Positions 19,818-30,908 of a DNA stretch of 64,000 bases are shown piece after piece. Origin of the DNA: Xanthobacteraceae bacterium (GTDB lineage: Bacteria; Pseudomonadota; Alphaproteobacteria; Rhizobiales; Xanthobacteraceae). The notes below the pieces were generated by a model. The model was not told the DNA's origin and searched no databases. It worked only from the letters and a program-made list of their open reading frames with translations. A program made the translations under genes and the position numbers. Numbering within the stretch: position 1 is the first letter of the stretch; every line of letters starts with the position of its first letter. The DNA lies in contig JAHBZE010000002.1 of assembly GCA_019635585.1 (NCBI GenBank), positions 62,001-126,000 of the forward strand. The letters run 5' to 3'.

Positions 19818-21140
19818 TTAGGCCGCGAGACGTCTCACCGCATCTTCAGGCGTTATCATCTCGCGCCCGCCGCCGGCGCGTTGCTTCAGTTCGATCTTGC
19901 CTTCCGCGAGCCCCTTCGGCCCAACCAGAATCTGATATGGCAACCCGATCAGATCGGCGGTCGCGAATTTCGCACCCGCGCGGTCGTCGGTGTCGTCGTA
20001 AAGCACTTCCACGCCGCGTGCGGTCAACTCGTTATAGAGTTTCTCGCAAGCCGCGTCGGTCGTGCCGTCGCCCTGCTTCAGATTGAGAATGCCGACCTTG
20101 AAGGGCGCAATCGCTTCCGGCCAGACGATACCGTTTTCGTCGTGGCTCGCCTCGATGATCGCCGCAACGAGCCGCGTCGGCCCGATGCCATAAGAGCCCA
20201 TGTGGACGGGCGCGGTCACGCCGTCCGGCGTCTGCACTGACGCTTTCATCGGCTCGGAATATTTTGTGCCGAAATAGAAGATGTGGCCGACTTCGATACC
20301 GCGCGCGGACATCTGCTTGTCCGAAGGAATCGCGCCGAAGGCGGCCGCGTCGTGCTTCTCGGAAGTCGCGGCATAAAGCGAGGTCCATTTGCCGACGAGG
20401 CTTTCGAGTTCGTCCTTGCTGTCGAAGTTCACATTCGCCGCGGGTACGTCGAAGCCGAGATAGTCCTTGTGGCAGAAGACTTCGCTCTCGCCGGTCGAAG
20501 CGAGGATGATGAATTCGTGGCTGAGATTGCCGCCGATCGGACCGGTATCCGCCACCATCGGGATCGCCTTCAGGCCCATGCGCGCGAAGGTCCGCAGGTA
20601 AGCCACGAACATCTTGTTGTAGGAATGTTTCGCCCCCGCCGCATCGAGATCGAAGCTGTACGCATCCTTCATCAAAAATTCTCGCGAACGATAGACGCCG
20701 AAACGCGGGCGCACCTCGTCGCGGAATTTCCACTGCAGATGATAGAGATTGAGCGGAAGGTTTTTGTATGACTTCACATAGGCCCGGAAGATTTCCGTGA
20801 TCATTTCTTCGTTAGTGGGCCCATAGAGCATTTCGCGCTCATGGCGATCTGAAATCCGCAACATTTCCTTGCCGTAGTCGTCGTACCGCCCAGACTCCCG
20901 CCACAGGTCTGCCGACTGGATGGTCGGCATCAGCATCTCGATCGCGCCGGAGCGGTTCTGCTCCTCGCGGATAATGTTGCAGACCTTGGCGAGCACCCGG
21001 TGGCCGAGCGGCAGCCAGGCATAGATTCCGGCCGCCTCCTGCCGGATCATGCCCGCGCGCAGCATCAGCCGGTGGGAGACGATCTCGGCGTCCTTCGGAG
21101 TATCGCGGAGGATGGGCAGGAAATAGCGGGAAAGGCGCAT
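19818..21140 (-). CDS. proS: Prolyl-tRNA synthetase, short alphaproteobacterial form
   Basis: Class II synthetase charging tRNA-Pro. The 440 residues are much shorter than the roughly 570 of E. coli ProRS. Motif 2 ([18 protein letters not shown]) is followed closely by the catalytic domain and motif 3 ([10 protein letters not shown]), leaving no room for the INS editing insertion. The C-terminal anticodon-binding domain is present ([12 protein letters not shown]). Loss of INS is known in alphaproteobacteria, where separate ProXp proteins can edit; none is seen in this window. Confidence 0.96.
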   Translation of the reverse strand: MRLSRYFLPILRDTPKDAEIVSHRLMLRAGMIRQEAAGIYAWLPLGHRVLAKVCNIIREEQNRSGAIEMLMPTIQSADLWRESGRYDDYGKEMLRISDRHEREMLYGPTNEEMITEIFRAYVKSYKNLPLNLYHLQWKFRDEVRPRFGVYRSREFLMKDAYSFDLDAAGAKHSYNKMFVAYLRTFARMGLKAIPMVADTGPIGGNLSHEFIILASTGESEVFCHKDYLGFDVPAANVNFDSKDELESLVGKWTSLYAATSEKHDAAAFGAIPSDKQMSARGIEVGHIFYFGTKYSEPMKASVQTPDGVTAPVHMGSYGIGPTRLVAAIIEASHDENGIVWPEAIAPFKVGILNLKQGDGTTDAACEKLYNELTARGVEVLYDDTDDRAGAKFATADLIGLPYQILVGPKGLAEGKIELKQRAGGGREMITPEDAVRRLAA

Positions 21141-21459
21141 CAGGAAGGGGCTTTCGACTCATAAAAGCGGCTGAAGACGGGGCATGAACGCATATCGCGG
21201 CGGAATGACAAGCCCCGGAAATTGCGGAGGATCGTTGGCATTAAAACCATTACAGTATGTTGCAGCGCAAGAATGACAAGGCCGATCAAGCTGTTCTACG
21301 TTTCCAGACCGATTGGGAAGACGGCGAAAGCCGTGGGCCCAGGTCTCGGGAGGAAGAGAAACTGCCCCCGTCTGGCGCGCTAACGCGACGGCGGAAAAGG
21401 CGGTCACCGGAAGCGGGCGAGCTTTTCAAGCTCGCCCGTTATCTTTTTCCGCAAGCGTC
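21141..21459. other. proS upstream intergenic region, 319 bp
   Basis: No supported gene. It contains the presumed proS promoter on the minus strand and, near its right end, an 11-bp stem hairpin (21414-21438). Plus-strand frames crossing it lack start signals and overlap the DUF1467 gene antisense. Confidence 0.6.
21414..21438. terminator. Strong hairpin downstream of the DUF1467 gene
   Basis: Arms CGGGCGAGCTT and AAGCTCGCCCG pair perfectly (11 bp) around a three-base loop. It lies about 20 bases after the DUF1467 stop and is the likely end of the nuo-birA-rnj-mce transcript. The T-rich flank (TTATCTTTTT) is on the plus-strand side, so it may be a bidirectional or mainly plus-strand terminator. 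Confidence 0.55.
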
Positions 21460-21735
21460 CTACAACTCGATGATTTTGAACGGCAGCGGAAAGCTGTCGA
21501 GTGAAATCCAACCCGTTTTCCAGACCACAAAGCCCAGCAAGAACAGCACGGTCGAAGCGATCGTGGTCCAGATCGCCTTCCTCAGAATCTGCGGCAAGAC
21601 CGGTGCACCGGGATCGACTCCTTCGCTCAGTGCGAGCCCCGCCTCCTTGTGCGAGCGCACGCCCCACGGCAGCACGGCGAACAGCACCGTCCACCAAAGG
21701 ATGAAGTAGATCGCGACCGCGAGTCCGATGCTCAT
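21460..21735 (-). CDS. DUF1467 family small membrane protein
   Basis: 91 residues with two membrane segments, about 5-25 (A-V-A-I-Y-F-I-L-W-W-T-V-L-F) and 53-75 (I-W-T-T-I-A-S-T-V-L-F-L-L-G-F-V). The motif L-P-W-G-V-R-S-H between them is the family hallmark as I recall it. The family is restricted mainly to alphaproteobacteria and has no known function. It lies 3 bases after the mce stop and upstream of proS, a conserved alphaproteobacterial position, so it is probably the last gene of the rnj-mce operon. Confidence 0.8.
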   Translation of the reverse strand: MSIGLAVAIYFILWWTVLFAVLPWGVRSHKEAGLALSEGVDPGAPVLPQILRKAIWTTIASTVLFLLGFVVWKTGWISLDSFPLPFKIIEL

Positions 21736-21738
21736 GGG

Positions 21739-22143
21739 TTACGCCTGCTCGATCTCCGTCAGCGTACCAAGAAAATCCTTGGGGTGCAGGAACAGGACCG
21801 GCTTGCCGTGGGCGCCGATCTTCGGATTGCCGTCGCCAAGTACGCGGGCACCAGTTGCCTTTAGCTGGTCGCGCGCCGCGAGGATGTCATCGACCTCGTA
21901 ACAGACGTGATGCACGCCGCCTTCGGGATTTCGCTCCAGAAATTTCGCGATCGGCGAGTTTTCGCCGAGCGGCTCCAGCAACTCGATCTTGGTGTTCGGA
22001 AGCGTAATGAAAACGGTCGAAACGCCGTGGTCGGGCTGCGGCACGATCTCGGAGACTTCCGCGCCGAGCTTGGTCTTATAGACCTCGGACGCAGCCTTGA
22101 TGTCCTTCACCGCAATCGCAACGTGATTGAGCCGGCCGATCAT
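21739..22143 (-). CDS. mce: Methylmalonyl-CoA epimerase
   Basis: Interconverts (2R)- and (2S)-methylmalonyl-CoA in propionyl-CoA catabolism. The 134-residue glyoxalase-fold protein begins M-I-G-R-L-N-H-V-A-I-A-V-K-D, contains the metal ligands in N-H-V-A, the Q-P-D-H-G-V-S-T-V-F-I block and G-V-H-H-V-C-Y-E-V-D-D, and ends with K-D-F-L-G-T-L-T-E-I-E-Q. Length fits the family. It is 22 bases downstream of rnj. A methylmalonyl-CoA mutase is not in the window. Confidence 0.93.
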   Translation of the reverse strand: MIGRLNHVAIAVKDIKAASEVYKTKLGAEVSEIVPQPDHGVSTVFITLPNTKIELLEPLGENSPIAKFLERNPEGGVHHVCYEVDDILAARDQLKATGARVLGDGNPKIGAHGKPVLFLHPKDFLGTLTEIEQA

Positions 22144-22165
22144 GATGCACCTCTACCGGAAACGC

Positions 22166-23836
22166 TTATACCTCGAGCACAAGCACATGGCAGGTGGGCT
22201 TCTTGCCCCATGCGGCATTGACCGCACCCCGCACGCTCCTGCGGATCGCCTCCTCCACCTCGGCCGGGTCCCGCCGCCGCGGCTTCGGCAGGCTCTCGAA
22301 GCCGGAATGCACCGCGTCCACGATCAGGTCGAACATGGAACCGTCCTTGCCCGACTGCTCCGGAATCCCGGCAAACTCTACGACCGGCTCGTCGGCAAGC
22401 TGGCCGCCGCGCGACAACGCAACGGCAATGGAAACGACACCCGCAAACGCGAGGCGTTTACGGTCTTTGACGACCGCGTCGTTCGCGGAAATCAGAAGCG
22501 CACCGTCTTTGTAAAGCCGCCCCGACTGGAACTGGTCGATAACGCCCGCAGACCCTGGTCCAAGCCGCACGATATCGCCGTTCATGCAGGATACGACTTC
22601 GTGAATCCCGGCTTCTTTTGCCAAGAGCGCGTTTTCGTGTAGGTGCAAAGCCTCGCCATGCACCGGGACGACGAGTTCGGGCTTCAGCCACTCGTACATT
22701 TTCTTGAGTTCGCCCCGCCGCGGATGACCCGACACGTGCACAAGCTCGGTGCGATCCGTCACGACCTCGATGCCCTTGCCGATGACCGCATTGATGATGC
22801 GGTTCACGGGTTTTTCGTTTCCGGGAATGGTGCGGGACGAAAGAATAACGGTATCACCCGGCGTCAGCTCAATCGCCGGATGATCATCGCTCGCAATGCG
22901 TGCGAGCGCCGCGCGCGACTCGCCCTGGCTGCCGGTGAGCAGCACCATGACCTTGTTCGGCGGCAGTGTCTGATACGCGTCGATGCCGCGGAACGGCGGC
23001 ACGCCTTCAAGATAACCGAGTTCGCGAGCCACACCGATGACACGTTCCATCGCGCGGCCGACCACGATCACCTGTCGCCCACAGGCTTCCGCCGCGAGCG
23101 CGGCCGAACGCAGCCGTGCGACGTTGGACGCGAACGTCGTAACCGCGACCCGGCCCTTCGCCCGTCCGATTACTTTCTTGAGGCCCTCGGCGACATCAGC
23201 CTCGGATGGCGAAATGCCGTCGCGCACCGCGTTGGTGGAATCGCAGATGACGGCGCGCACTCCTTCTTCGCCGAGCGCGCGGAATTTCCGCTCGTCGGTA
23301 ACTTCCCCCGCAATGGGCGTCGGATCGAGCTTCCAGTCGCCGGTATGCACCACCATGCCTGCGGAGGTGCGGATCGCGAGCGCATGGCTTTCCGGGATCG
23401 AATGGGCGACGGGGACGAACTCGACGTCGAACGAACCGACGGTCACGCGCCCGCCGACGGGCACAACCGTAATCGGAATCTCCGGCGCGTTCGGCTCCAT
23501 CATCTTCTTCGACGCGATCAGTGTTGCCGTGAACGGCGTCGCATAGACCGGGACGCGAAGCTTAGGCCACAGATCGAACAGCGCGCCGACGTGGTCCTCG
23601 TGCCCGTGCGTCAGCACAATACCCTTCAGATCGCGCCTTTCCTCTTCGGCGAAGGCGACGTCCGCCATGATGAGGTCGATGCCCGGTGTGTCGTTGTCGC
23701 CGAACGACACGCCCATATCGACGCAAAGCCATTCGCGGCGATTGCCCGACGCAAGGCCATAGAGCGCGAGATTCATGCCGATCTCGCCAACACCGCCGAG
23801 CGGCGCAAACAGCAATTCTTGTTGCGGCTTGTTCAA
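22166..23836 (-). CDS. rnj: Ribonuclease J
   Basis: Metallo-beta-lactamase/beta-CASP nuclease with 5'-3' exo- and endoribonuclease activity in RNA decay and rRNA processing. The 556 residues show the zinc motif H-G-H-E-D-H at 77-82, the downstream H-T-G-D-W-K metal ligand, the beta-CASP block (F-A-S-N-V-A-R) and V-S-G-H-P-R-R-G-E-L-K-K-M, with a C-terminal domain. It lies 5 bases after birA. RNase J at this location is typical for Rhizobiales and Caulobacterales. Confidence 0.96.
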   Translation of the reverse strand: MNKPQQELLFAPLGGVGEIGMNLALYGLASGNRREWLCVDMGVSFGDNDTPGIDLIMADVAFAEEERRDLKGIVLTHGHEDHVGALFDLWPKLRVPVYATPFTATLIASKKMMEPNAPEIPITVVPVGGRVTVGSFDVEFVPVAHSIPESHALAIRTSAGMVVHTGDWKLDPTPIAGEVTDERKFRALGEEGVRAVICDSTNAVRDGISPSEADVAEGLKKVIGRAKGRVAVTTFASNVARLRSAALAAEACGRQVIVVGRAMERVIGVARELGYLEGVPPFRGIDAYQTLPPNKVMVLLTGSQGESRAALARIASDDHPAIELTPGDTVILSSRTIPGNEKPVNRIINAVIGKGIEVVTDRTELVHVSGHPRRGELKKMYEWLKPELVVPVHGEALHLHENALLAKEAGIHEVVSCMNGDIVRLGPGSAGVIDQFQSGRLYKDGALLISANDAVVKDRKRLAFAGVVSIAVALSRGGQLADEPVVEFAGIPEQSGKDGSMFDLIVDAVHSGFESLPKPRRRDPAEVEEAIRRSVRGAVNAAWGKKPTCHVLVLEV

Positions 23837-23841
23837 AACGC

Positions 23842-24603
23842 TTACCGGCTTGCTGCCGGGAACACGTCACCGGCTCGAATGAGTTCACGATGACCGCCGG
23901 GAAGCGCCAGGACAAGCGCGCCTTCGCTATCGATTTCCTCGAAGCGTCCTTTGATGGCCCGCTCCGGTAGTTTCACTTCGATCTCCCGTCCGAGATCTTG
24001 CGCGCGCACGAGCCAGGAATTGCGCGTCTCGGAAAACGCGCGGCCCCGCTGCCATTGGGCGAGCCTATCCATCATCCGTTCGGCGAGACGAGAAAACAGT
24101 TGCGGCGGTGTCAGGGAAAATCCTTCGGCTGCAAAATCCGTCACGGGATAGGGAGTGTCCAAAGGATGATGCGCGCAATTCGTTCCCATGCCCACTACGA
24201 CCGCCTGCCTGCCGGAAACTACCGAGCCCTCGACGAGAATACCTGCGAGCTTCTTTCCGTCGAGTAACAGGTCGTTCGGCCATTTCAGGCGAAGCCGTTC
24301 GGCGTCGAGCGATGGCAGGCAATCGCAGATCGCGTCATGCAGCGCGAGTGCTGCGACGAAGCAAATTTGGGGGCTCTGCGCGGGCGCTGCCGGGTCGTAA
24401 ATCAGCAGCGTCGAATAGAGATTGCCGGGCTCCGAGATCCACTGCCTGCCGCGCCGCCCGCGTCCCGAAATCTGCCGGTCCGCGACGATCCATTGTTCCG
24501 GGGCGCCGGACGCTGCGCGCGTCAACGCTTCCGCGTTGGTCGAACCGATCTCGGAAAAATGAGCTACGGCAAGTCCGCCTGCGACAGCCGGAAATTCCGC
24601 CAT
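23842..24603 (-). CDS. birA: Biotin--[acetyl-CoA-carboxylase] ligase, monofunctional BirA/BPL
   Basis: Attaches biotin to the carboxyl carrier protein of biotin-dependent carboxylases via biotinyl-AMP. I chose the ATG at 24603, 2 bases after nuoN, giving 253 residues; the open frame upstream of it is antisense-like nonsense inside nuoN. It has the biotin-binding loop G-R-G-R-R-G-R-Q-W (47-55), K-W-P-N-D-L at 108-113 and G-M-G-T-N (138-142). There is no N-terminal helix-turn-helix, so it does not act as the E. coli-type repressor. Location after nuoN is conserved in alphaproteobacteria. Confidence 0.95.
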   Translation of the reverse strand: MAEFPAVAGGLAVAHFSEIGSTNAEALTRAASGAPEQWIVADRQISGRGRRGRQWISEPGNLYSTLLIYDPAAPAQSPQICFVAALALHDAICDCLPSLDAERLRLKWPNDLLLDGKKLAGILVEGSVVSGRQAVVVGMGTNCAHHPLDTPYPVTDFAAEGFSLTPPQLFSRLAERMMDRLAQWQRGRAFSETRNSWLVRAQDLGREIEVKLPERAIKGRFEEIDSEGALVLALPGGHRELIRAGDVFPAASR

Positions 24604-24605
24604 CG

Positions 24606-26030
24606 TCAGAACAGCGACTTCGCCGCGGCATCCGCTGCCGCGACCAGCGGTCCGGGATAGACGAAGAACAGGATCGTAAAGGCACCCGAAAGTGCCAGCA
24701 CGAAAGCTACCGCCCTCGGCATCGGCAGAAAGCGCTGCGCAGGTTCGTCGATGTACATAATCTTGACGATGCGCAAATAATAGTAGGCGCCGACAACACT
24801 CGCGAGCACGCCGATCACGGCAAGCGCATAGAACTTGCCCTGGATCGCAGCGAGGAAGACGTAGAACTTCGCGAAGAATCCCGCGAGCGGCGGAATGCCG
24901 GCGAGCGAGAACAGAAGCGCTGCGAGCACGAACGCCATCACCGGCTGCGTGCGCGAGAGGCCCGCGAGCTGGTCGATTTCCTCGATCTGGCCGCCGTCGC
25001 GGCGCATCGCGATCACGACCGCAAACGTACCGAGCGTCATCGCAAGATAGATCGTCATGTAGATCAAGACGCCCGAGACGCCTTCCGCAGTGCCGGGTGC
25101 AAGACCTACGAGGGCAAAGCCGACGTGGCCGATTGAAGAATAAGCCAACAGCCGCTTGATGTTCTTCTGGCCGATCGCCGCGAAGGCGCCGAGCACCATC
25201 GAAGCGATGGAGATAAAGACGATAATCTGCTGCCAGCTCAGGGCGATGTTCGGGAAGGCGCTGACCGCGACGCGCACGAACAGCGCGATGGCCGCAACCT
25301 TGGGAGCAGCCGCGAAGAACGCGGTAACCGGCGTCGGCGCGCCCTCGTAGACGTCCGGCGTCCACATGTGGAACGGCACAGCGGAAACCTTGAAGGCAAG
25401 CCCCGCGAACAGAAACACGATGCCGAACACGAGTCCGGTCGACGGCGACTTGGCGGCCGCCGCGATCCCCGCGAAGGAAACCGTGCCGGTAAAGCCGTAC
25501 ACCAGCGACGCGCCGTAAAGCAGCATCCCGGACGAGAGCGCACCGAGCACAAAATACTTCAAGCCCGCTTCGGTCGAGCGCACATTTTCCCGGTCGATGG
25601 CTGCGATCACGTAGAGCGCGAGCGACATCAATTCGATGCCGAGATAGAGCGCGATCAGATCGCGCGCCGAAACCATCACCATCATGCCGGCGACGGACAA
25701 GAGCACCACAACCGAGAACTCGAAGCGGTTGAGCTTGTGATTGCGCCAGAACGGCATCGACATGACGAGTGCTGCCGCCGCGCCGATCAAGATCAGAATT
25801 TTAAAGAAGCGCGCGAACGCGTCGATCACGATGCTGCCGCCGAAGAGTTCGGCAGGCGCAGACGGCTGCATGAAGATCAGCACGGCCGCGATTGCGATCA
25901 CGACGAGCGCACCAACCTCGACGATGGGCGTACTGCCTTCGCCCCGGAACACGCCGAGCATCAAAAGCAGCATCGCGCCGATCACGACGACGAGTTCGGG
26001 CAGCACCGGCATGAGGGAATTGAGCGTCAT
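24606..26030 (-). CDS. nuoN: NADH-quinone oxidoreductase subunit N
   Basis: Antiporter-like proton-pumping membrane subunit of complex I. The 474-residue protein has about 14 predicted membrane helices, with the Mrp/NuoLMN-family segment [17 protein letters not shown] and the conserved discontinuous-helix lysine region [18 protein letters not shown] start 5 bases after nuoM. It is the last nuo gene before birA. Confidence 0.98.
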   Translation of the reverse strand: MTLNSLMPVLPELVVVIGAMLLLMLGVFRGEGSTPIVEVGALVVIAIAAVLIFMQPSAPAELFGGSIVIDAFARFFKILILIGAAAALVMSMPFWRNHKLNRFEFSVVVLLSVAGMMVMVSARDLIALYLGIELMSLALYVIAAIDRENVRSTEAGLKYFVLGALSSGMLLYGASLVYGFTGTVSFAGIAAAAKSPSTGLVFGIVFLFAGLAFKVSAVPFHMWTPDVYEGAPTPVTAFFAAAPKVAAIALFVRVAVSAFPNIALSWQQIIVFISIASMVLGAFAAIGQKNIKRLLAYSSIGHVGFALVGLAPGTAEGVSGVLIYMTIYLAMTLGTFAVVIAMRRDGGQIEEIDQLAGLSRTQPVMAFVLAALLFSLAGIPPLAGFFAKFYVFLAAIQGKFYALAVIGVLASVVGAYYYLRIVKIMYIDEPAQRFLPMPRAVAFVLALSGAFTILFFVYPGPLVAAADAAAKSLF

Positions 26031-26035
26031 GGCGG

Positions 26036-27547
26036 CTATTGCACTCCGAGCAGCGCGGCCTTTGCAGGCGCAAGCGCAGCTTTCGTCTGCGCGACGAGAT
26101 TGGCGACTGATGCCGCGCTCATGTCGAGCACCGGCGCGGGATAGAAGCCGAAAAAGAGCGTCAGGATTACAAGCGGCGCGAGGATCGCAATTTCGCGTGT
26201 TTCGAGGTCGGTGATGCTCTTGAGACTGTCTTTCTCGAGCGCCCCGAACACCACTCGGCGATAGAGCCAGAGCGCGTAGGCCGCGGATAAGATGACGCCC
26301 GAAGTCGCGAACACCGCGACCCAGGTATTCGCCTTGAACGCGGAAATCAGCGCGAGCAATTCGCCGACGAACCCGCTGGTGCCCGGCAAGCCGCAGTTCG
26401 CCATCGTGAACAGCATGAACACCGCGGCATAAATCGGCATGCGGTTCACAAGGCCGCCATAGGCCGCGATCTCGCGCGTGTGCATCCGGTCATAGACCAC
26501 GCCGACGCAAAGGAAGAGCGCGCCCGACACGATACCGTGCGACACCATCTGGAACACCGCCGCCTGCACGCCTTCGTTCGAGAAGGTGAACATGCCGAGC
26601 GTGACGAAGCCCATATGCGCGACCGACGAATAGGCGATCAGCTTCTTGATATCCTCCTGCATCAGCGCGACCAGCGAGGTGTAGATGATCGCGACGACCG
26701 AGAGGAAGAACATCATCGGCGCGAACAGTTCCGATGCATGCGGGAACATGGGCAGCGAGAACCGCAGGAAACCGTAGCCGCCCATCTTCAGAAGTACCGC
26801 GGCCAGAATGACCGAACCCGCGGTCGGCGCCTCGACGTGCGCGTCCGGCAGCCACGTATGCACCGGCCACATCGGCAGCTTCACCGCGAACGACGCGAAG
26901 AACGCGAGCCACAACCAGGTCTGCATCCCGCGCGGGAAGCCATACGTTAAGAGCTTCACGATGTCGGTCGTGCCCGCCTGATAATACATCGCCATGATCG
27001 CGAGCAGCATCAGCACCGAACCCGCGAGCGTGTAGAGGAAGAACTTGAAGCTCGCATAGACGCGCCGCGCGCCGCCCCAGACGCCGATGATCAGGAACAT
27101 CGGGATCAAGCCGCCTTCGAAGAAGACGTAGAACAACACGATGTCGAGCGCCGAGAAGGTGCCCACCATCAGCGTCTCGAGGATCAGGAAAAGGACCATG
27201 AATTCCTTCACCCGCTTCTCGATCGCATGCCAAGCCGAAAGGATCGTGATCGGCATCAGGAAGGTCGTCAGGATCACGAACGGCAGCGAAATTCCATCGA
27301 CGCCCATCTTGTAGCGGATGGTGCCCCCTAACCACGGATGATCCTCGACGAACTGGAAGCCCGGATTGCTCTTGTCGAAGCCGGTGATCAGAAAGATCGA
27401 AACGACGAAGGTGACGACGGTCGTCCACAACGCGACCCAGCGCGCGTTGCGCTTCGCAGCCTCGTCGTCGCCCCGCAGAAGCAGGATGAAAACCGCGCCG
27501 ACGAGCGGCAGGAAGGTCGTGACCGAAAGAATGGGCCAGGTCGCCAT
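26036..27547 (-). CDS. nuoM: NADH-quinone oxidoreductase subunit M
   Basis: Antiporter-like proton-pumping subunit. The 503 residues show about 14 helices, the conserved glutamate region [30 protein letters not shown], and [15 protein letters not shown] place the start at the ATG at 27547, supported by GGGAG seven bases upstream; the GTG one codon earlier overlaps the nuoL stop. Sits between nuoL and nuoN. Confidence 0.98.
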   Translation of the reverse strand: MATWPILSVTTFLPLVGAVFILLLRGDDEAAKRNARWVALWTTVVTFVVSIFLITGFDKSNPGFQFVEDHPWLGGTIRYKMGVDGISLPFVILTTFLMPITILSAWHAIEKRVKEFMVLFLILETLMVGTFSALDIVLFYVFFEGGLIPMFLIIGVWGGARRVYASFKFFLYTLAGSVLMLLAIMAMYYQAGTTDIVKLLTYGFPRGMQTWLWLAFFASFAVKLPMWPVHTWLPDAHVEAPTAGSVILAAVLLKMGGYGFLRFSLPMFPHASELFAPMMFFLSVVAIIYTSLVALMQEDIKKLIAYSSVAHMGFVTLGMFTFSNEGVQAAVFQMVSHGIVSGALFLCVGVVYDRMHTREIAAYGGLVNRMPIYAAVFMLFTMANCGLPGTSGFVGELLALISAFKANTWVAVFATSGVILSAAYALWLYRRVVFGALEKDSLKSITDLETREIAILAPLVILTLFFGFYPAPVLDMSAASVANLVAQTKAALAPAKAALLGVQ

Positions 27548-29487
27548 CACGCAGCTCCCTTGAACAGGAACCAGGTGATGAGCGCGGCGACGCCGATCAG
27601 CATGACAAATGCATAATGATAGAGATAGCCGGTCTGCAGCCGCACCACGCCGCGCGTGACATCGAGCACGCGCGCGGAGACGCCGTTCGGGCCGAAGCCG
27701 TCAATCAGCCAGCCGTCACCCTTCTTCCAGAGGAAGCGGCCGACGGCCTTCGCCGGACGCACGAACAGGAAGTCGTAAATCTCGTCGAAGTACCACTTGT
27801 TCAACAGGAAGCGGTACAGCACGTCCTGCTGCTTCGCGAGCGCGACCGGCAGGCGCGGGTTCACCATGTAGAACCAGTACGAGACGAGGAAGCCGCCCGC
27901 CATCATCACCGTCGGCAGCCACGGCACCCAGCCCGGAATTTCATGCATCGCGTGCAGGATGTGCCAGTTGTCGTGCGAAAACAGCGAGTGGCGGAAGAAC
28001 TTCTCGACGCCTTCTTCGTAAATGAACACGCCCTTGAAGGCGAAGCCGAGCACCAGCGCGCCGGTTGCAAGGATCGCGAGCGGGATCAGCATCACCAGCG
28101 GCGATTCGTGCGCGTGATCGTAGGTGTGATGATCGGCGCGCGTCTCGCCGTGGAAGGTCATGAATACGAGGCGCCACGAATAGAACGAGGTCAGCGCCGC
28201 GGCGATCACGGTCATGTAGAAGGCGTAGGCCGCCATCGAGTTATGGCCCGCGAAGGCGGCCTCGATGATCGCATCCTTGGAGAAGTAACCGGCGGTGAAC
28301 GGGAAGCCGGTGAGCGCGATCGTGCCGATGAACATCATCGCATAGGTGAACGGGATCTTCTTCCAGAGCCCGCCCATGTTGCGCATGTCCTGCTCGTGAT
28401 GCATCGCGTGGATCACCGAGCCGGCGCCGAGGAACAGGAGCGCCTTGAAGGCGGCATGCGTGAAGAGATGGAACATGCCGACCGAATAGGCGCCGACGCC
28501 CATCGCAACGAACATGTAGCCGAGCTGCGAGCAGGTTGAGTACGCAATCACGCGCTTGATGTCGTTCTGCACGAGACCGACGGTCGCCGCGAAGAACGCG
28601 GTGGTCGCACCGAAGAACGTCACGACCGTGAGCGCGCTCGGTGCAAGCTCGAATAGCGGCGACAGACGCGCGACCATGAACACACCGGCGGTCACCATGG
28701 TCGCCGCGTGAATGAGCGCGGAAACCGGCGTCGGGCCTTCCATCGCGTCCGGCAGCCAGGTGTGCAGCAGGAACTGCGCGGACTTGCCCATCGCGCCGAC
28801 GAACAAGAGCAGGCAGATCACGGTGAGCGCGTCGAAATTGCCGCCGAAGATATGAATGGTCTTGCCGGTCAGAGATTTTGCTTCCGCGAAGATCGTCTCG
28901 AAACCGACCGAGCCGATCATCGCGAATACCGCGAAGATGCCGAGCGCGAAGCCGAAGTCGCCGACGCGGTTCACGACGAAAGCCTTGATCGCCGCCGCGT
29001 TCGCCTCCGGCTTCTGGTACCAGAAGCCGATCAGGAGATAGCTCGCTAAGCCCACGCCTTCCCAGCCAAAGAATAGCTGCACGAGGTTGTCGGCGGTGAC
29101 CAGCGCGAGCATCGCGAAGGTGAACAGCGAAAGGTACGCGAAGAAGCGCGGGCGGTGCGGGTCTTCGTGCATATAGCCGATCGAATAGAGATGCACGAGC
29201 GCGGAAACGCTGTTGACGACGATCAACATGACCGCGGTCAGCGTATCGACGCGCAGCGCCCATTCGACCTTGAGGTCGCCCGCCGAAATCCACGTGAATA
29301 GCGGAACGCGCAGATCCTTGCCGTAGAAGCCGACGTCGAAGAACGCGACCCACGACAAGCCGGCTGCGATCATCAGGAAGACGGTTGTGACGATTTCCGA
29401 GGGGCGCGCACCCAAGACGCGGCCAAACAACCCCGCGATCAGCGCGCCGGCGAGCGGCAGGAAAACAATGAAGTGATACATCGTCAT
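27547..29487 (-). CDS. nuoL: NADH-quinone oxidoreductase subunit L
   Basis: Distal proton-pumping subunit of complex I with the long lateral helix. The 646 residues include [19 protein letters not shown] near residue 145, [29 protein letters not shown] near 235 and [16 protein letters not shown] near 310, plus the C-terminal lateral helix and anchor. It begins 7 bases after nuoK. Confidence 0.98.
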   Translation of the reverse strand: MTMYHFIVFLPLAGALIAGLFGRVLGARPSEIVTTVFLMIAAGLSWVAFFDVGFYGKDLRVPLFTWISAGDLKVEWALRVDTLTAVMLIVVNSVSALVHLYSIGYMHEDPHRPRFFAYLSLFTFAMLALVTADNLVQLFFGWEGVGLASYLLIGFWYQKPEANAAAIKAFVVNRVGDFGFALGIFAVFAMIGSVGFETIFAEAKSLTGKTIHIFGGNFDALTVICLLLFVGAMGKSAQFLLHTWLPDAMEGPTPVSALIHAATMVTAGVFMVARLSPLFELAPSALTVVTFFGATTAFFAATVGLVQNDIKRVIAYSTCSQLGYMFVAMGVGAYSVGMFHLFTHAAFKALLFLGAGSVIHAMHHEQDMRNMGGLWKKIPFTYAMMFIGTIALTGFPFTAGYFSKDAIIEAAFAGHNSMAAYAFYMTVIAAALTSFYSWRLVFMTFHGETRADHHTYDHAHESPLVMLIPLAILATGALVLGFAFKGVFIYEEGVEKFFRHSLFSHDNWHILHAMHEIPGWVPWLPTVMMAGGFLVSYWFYMVNPRLPVALAKQQDVLYRFLLNKWYFDEIYDFLFVRPAKAVGRFLWKKGDGWLIDGFGPNGVSARVLDVTRGVVRLQTGYLYHYAFVMLIGVAALITWFLFKGAA

Positions 29488-29494
29488 TGTTGCA

Positions 29495-29800
29495 TCAGCC
29501 CTTCATTGCATTGATGTCTTCGACCGCGATCGAGCCGCGGTTGCGGAAGAACACGACGAGGATCGCAAGACCGATCGCGGCTTCTGCGGCGGCGACGGTT
29601 AGCACGAGAAGCGCAAAAATCTGCCCGACGATGTCGTTCAGGAACGCCGAGAACGACACGAGATTGATGTTCACCGCGAGCAGGATCAATTCGACCGACA
29701 TCAGGATGACGATCACGTTCTTCCGGTTCAGGAAGATGCCGAGAATCCCGAGCGTGAACAGGATCGCGGCGACGGTGAGATAATGCGGCAGCCCGATCAT
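29495..29800 (-). CDS. nuoK: NADH-quinone oxidoreductase subunit K
   Basis: Small membrane subunit of 101 residues with three helices. It contains the family pattern [25 protein letters not shown], whose glutamate lies in the central hydrophilic proton axis, and the second conserved glutamate in [10 protein letters not shown]. The ATG overlaps the nuoJ stop (ATGA), indicating translational coupling. Confidence 0.98.
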   Translation of the reverse strand: MIGLPHYLTVAAILFTLGILGIFLNRKNVIVILMSVELILLAVNINLVSFSAFLNDIVGQIFALLVLTVAAAEAAIGLAILVVFFRNRGSIAVEDINAMKG

Positions 29801-30423
29801 CAGATGCCCTCACCCGTCTTGACTTTCACGACCTCGATCGCTGTGTCGCGCGTGCGCGCGTTCTGCGACGAGATGTTCTGCCGCTTCACGTTCACGCGGT
29901 GATGGAGCGTCAGCACGATTGCGCCGATCATCGCGACCAGGAGCACAAGACCCGCGATCTGGAAGTAATGCACGTAGGTCGTGTAGAGCACGCGGCCGAT
30001 CGCTTCGGTGTTGGTTACTTGGCTCGCATTCGGGATCGGCGCTTTGATCGCGCTTGCAATCCCCGGCCCCACGGCCCAGGTGCCGACCACCAGCACGAGT
30101 TCGACCAGAAACACGAGCCCGACCAGCGCGCCAATCGGGAGATATTGCAGAAAGCCCTCACGCAGTTCCGCGAAGTCGACGTCGAGCATCATCACGACAA
30201 ACAGGAACAGCACCGCGACCGCGCCGACATAAACCACGACCAAAATCATCGCGAGAAATTCGGCGCCGATCAGCAGGAACAGTCCCGCCGCGTTCACGAA
30301 GGTCAGGATCAGCCACAACACGGAGTGCACGGGGTTGCGGCCCGCAATCACCATGAAGGCGCTTGCGACCGCGACCGCCGAGAACAGATAGAAGAAGAAA
30401 GCCGGAACGGTCATGTCGATCAC
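29800..30423 (-). CDS. nuoJ: NADH-quinone oxidoreductase subunit J
   Basis: Membrane subunit of 207 residues with five helices; contributes to the E-channel with NuoH and NuoK. It carries the characteristic [18 protein letters not shown] block, [20 protein letters not shown] and V-M-M-L-D-V-D-F. The GTG at 30423 overlaps the nuoI stop. An ATG three codons later (30414) is an alternative start without a better ribosome-binding site. Confidence 0.96.
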   Translation of the reverse strand: MIDMTVPAFFFYLFSAVAVASAFMVIAGRNPVHSVLWLILTFVNAAGLFLLIGAEFLAMILVVVYVGAVAVLFLFVVMMLDVDFAELREGFLQYLPIGALVGLVFLVELVLVVGTWAVGPGIASAIKAPIPNASQVTNTEAIGRVLYTTYVHYFQIAGLVLLVAMIGAIVLTLHHRVNVKRQNISSQNARTRDTAIEVVKVKTGEGI

Positions 30424-30908
30424 CGGTACGGCGCGTCGAGCGAAATGTTCTTCGCTATCTCGCGCTCCCAGCGGTCGCCGTTCGCAAGCAGCCGCTCTTT
30501 ATCGTAGTAGAGTTCTTCGCGCGTCTCGGTCGCGAATTCGAAGTTCGGTCCTTCGACGATGGCGTCGACCGGGCACGCTTCCTGGCAGAGCCCGCAATAG
30601 ATACACTTCACCATGTCGATGTCGTAGCGCGTGGTGCGGCGCGTGCCGTCGTTCCTGCGCGGACCGGCCTCGATGGTGATGGCCTGCGCCGGGCAGATCG
30701 CTTCGCAAAGCTTGCAGGCGATGCAGCGTTCTTCGCCGTTCGGATAGCGGCGCAGCGCGTGTTCACCGCGGAAGCGCGGCGAGAGATAGCCTTTCTCGAA
30801 GGGATAATTCAACGTCGATTTCTTCGCGAAGAAATAGCGCATCGCGAGGAAGAACGCCGAGACGAACTCCCACAGGAATATCTGGCGGGCGGCGCGGTCG
30901 AGTTTCAT
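30420..30908 (-). CDS. nuoI: NADH-quinone oxidoreductase subunit I
   Basis: Peripheral-arm subunit binding two [4Fe-4S] clusters (N6a, N6b). The 162 residues show two ferredoxin motifs, [12 protein letters not shown] and [12 protein letters not shown], and the N-terminal amphipathic helix with F[13 protein letters not shown]. I place the start at the ATG at 30908, which overlaps the nuoH stop (ATGA), rather than the GTG four codons upstream. Confidence 0.97.
   Translation of the reverse strand: MKLDRAARQIFLWEFVSAFFLAMRYFFAKKSTLNYPFEKGYLSPRFRGEHALRRYPNGEERCIACKLCEAICPAQAITIEAGPRRNDGTRRTTRYDIDMVKCIYCGLCQEACPVDAIVEGPNFEFATETREELYYDKERLLANGDRWEREIAKNISLDAPYR

Noticed and set aside
24604-25365. 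Upstream extension of birA to 507 codons
   Set aside because: This stretch is an out-of-frame reading of nuoN; biotin ligase homology starts at the ATG at 24603.
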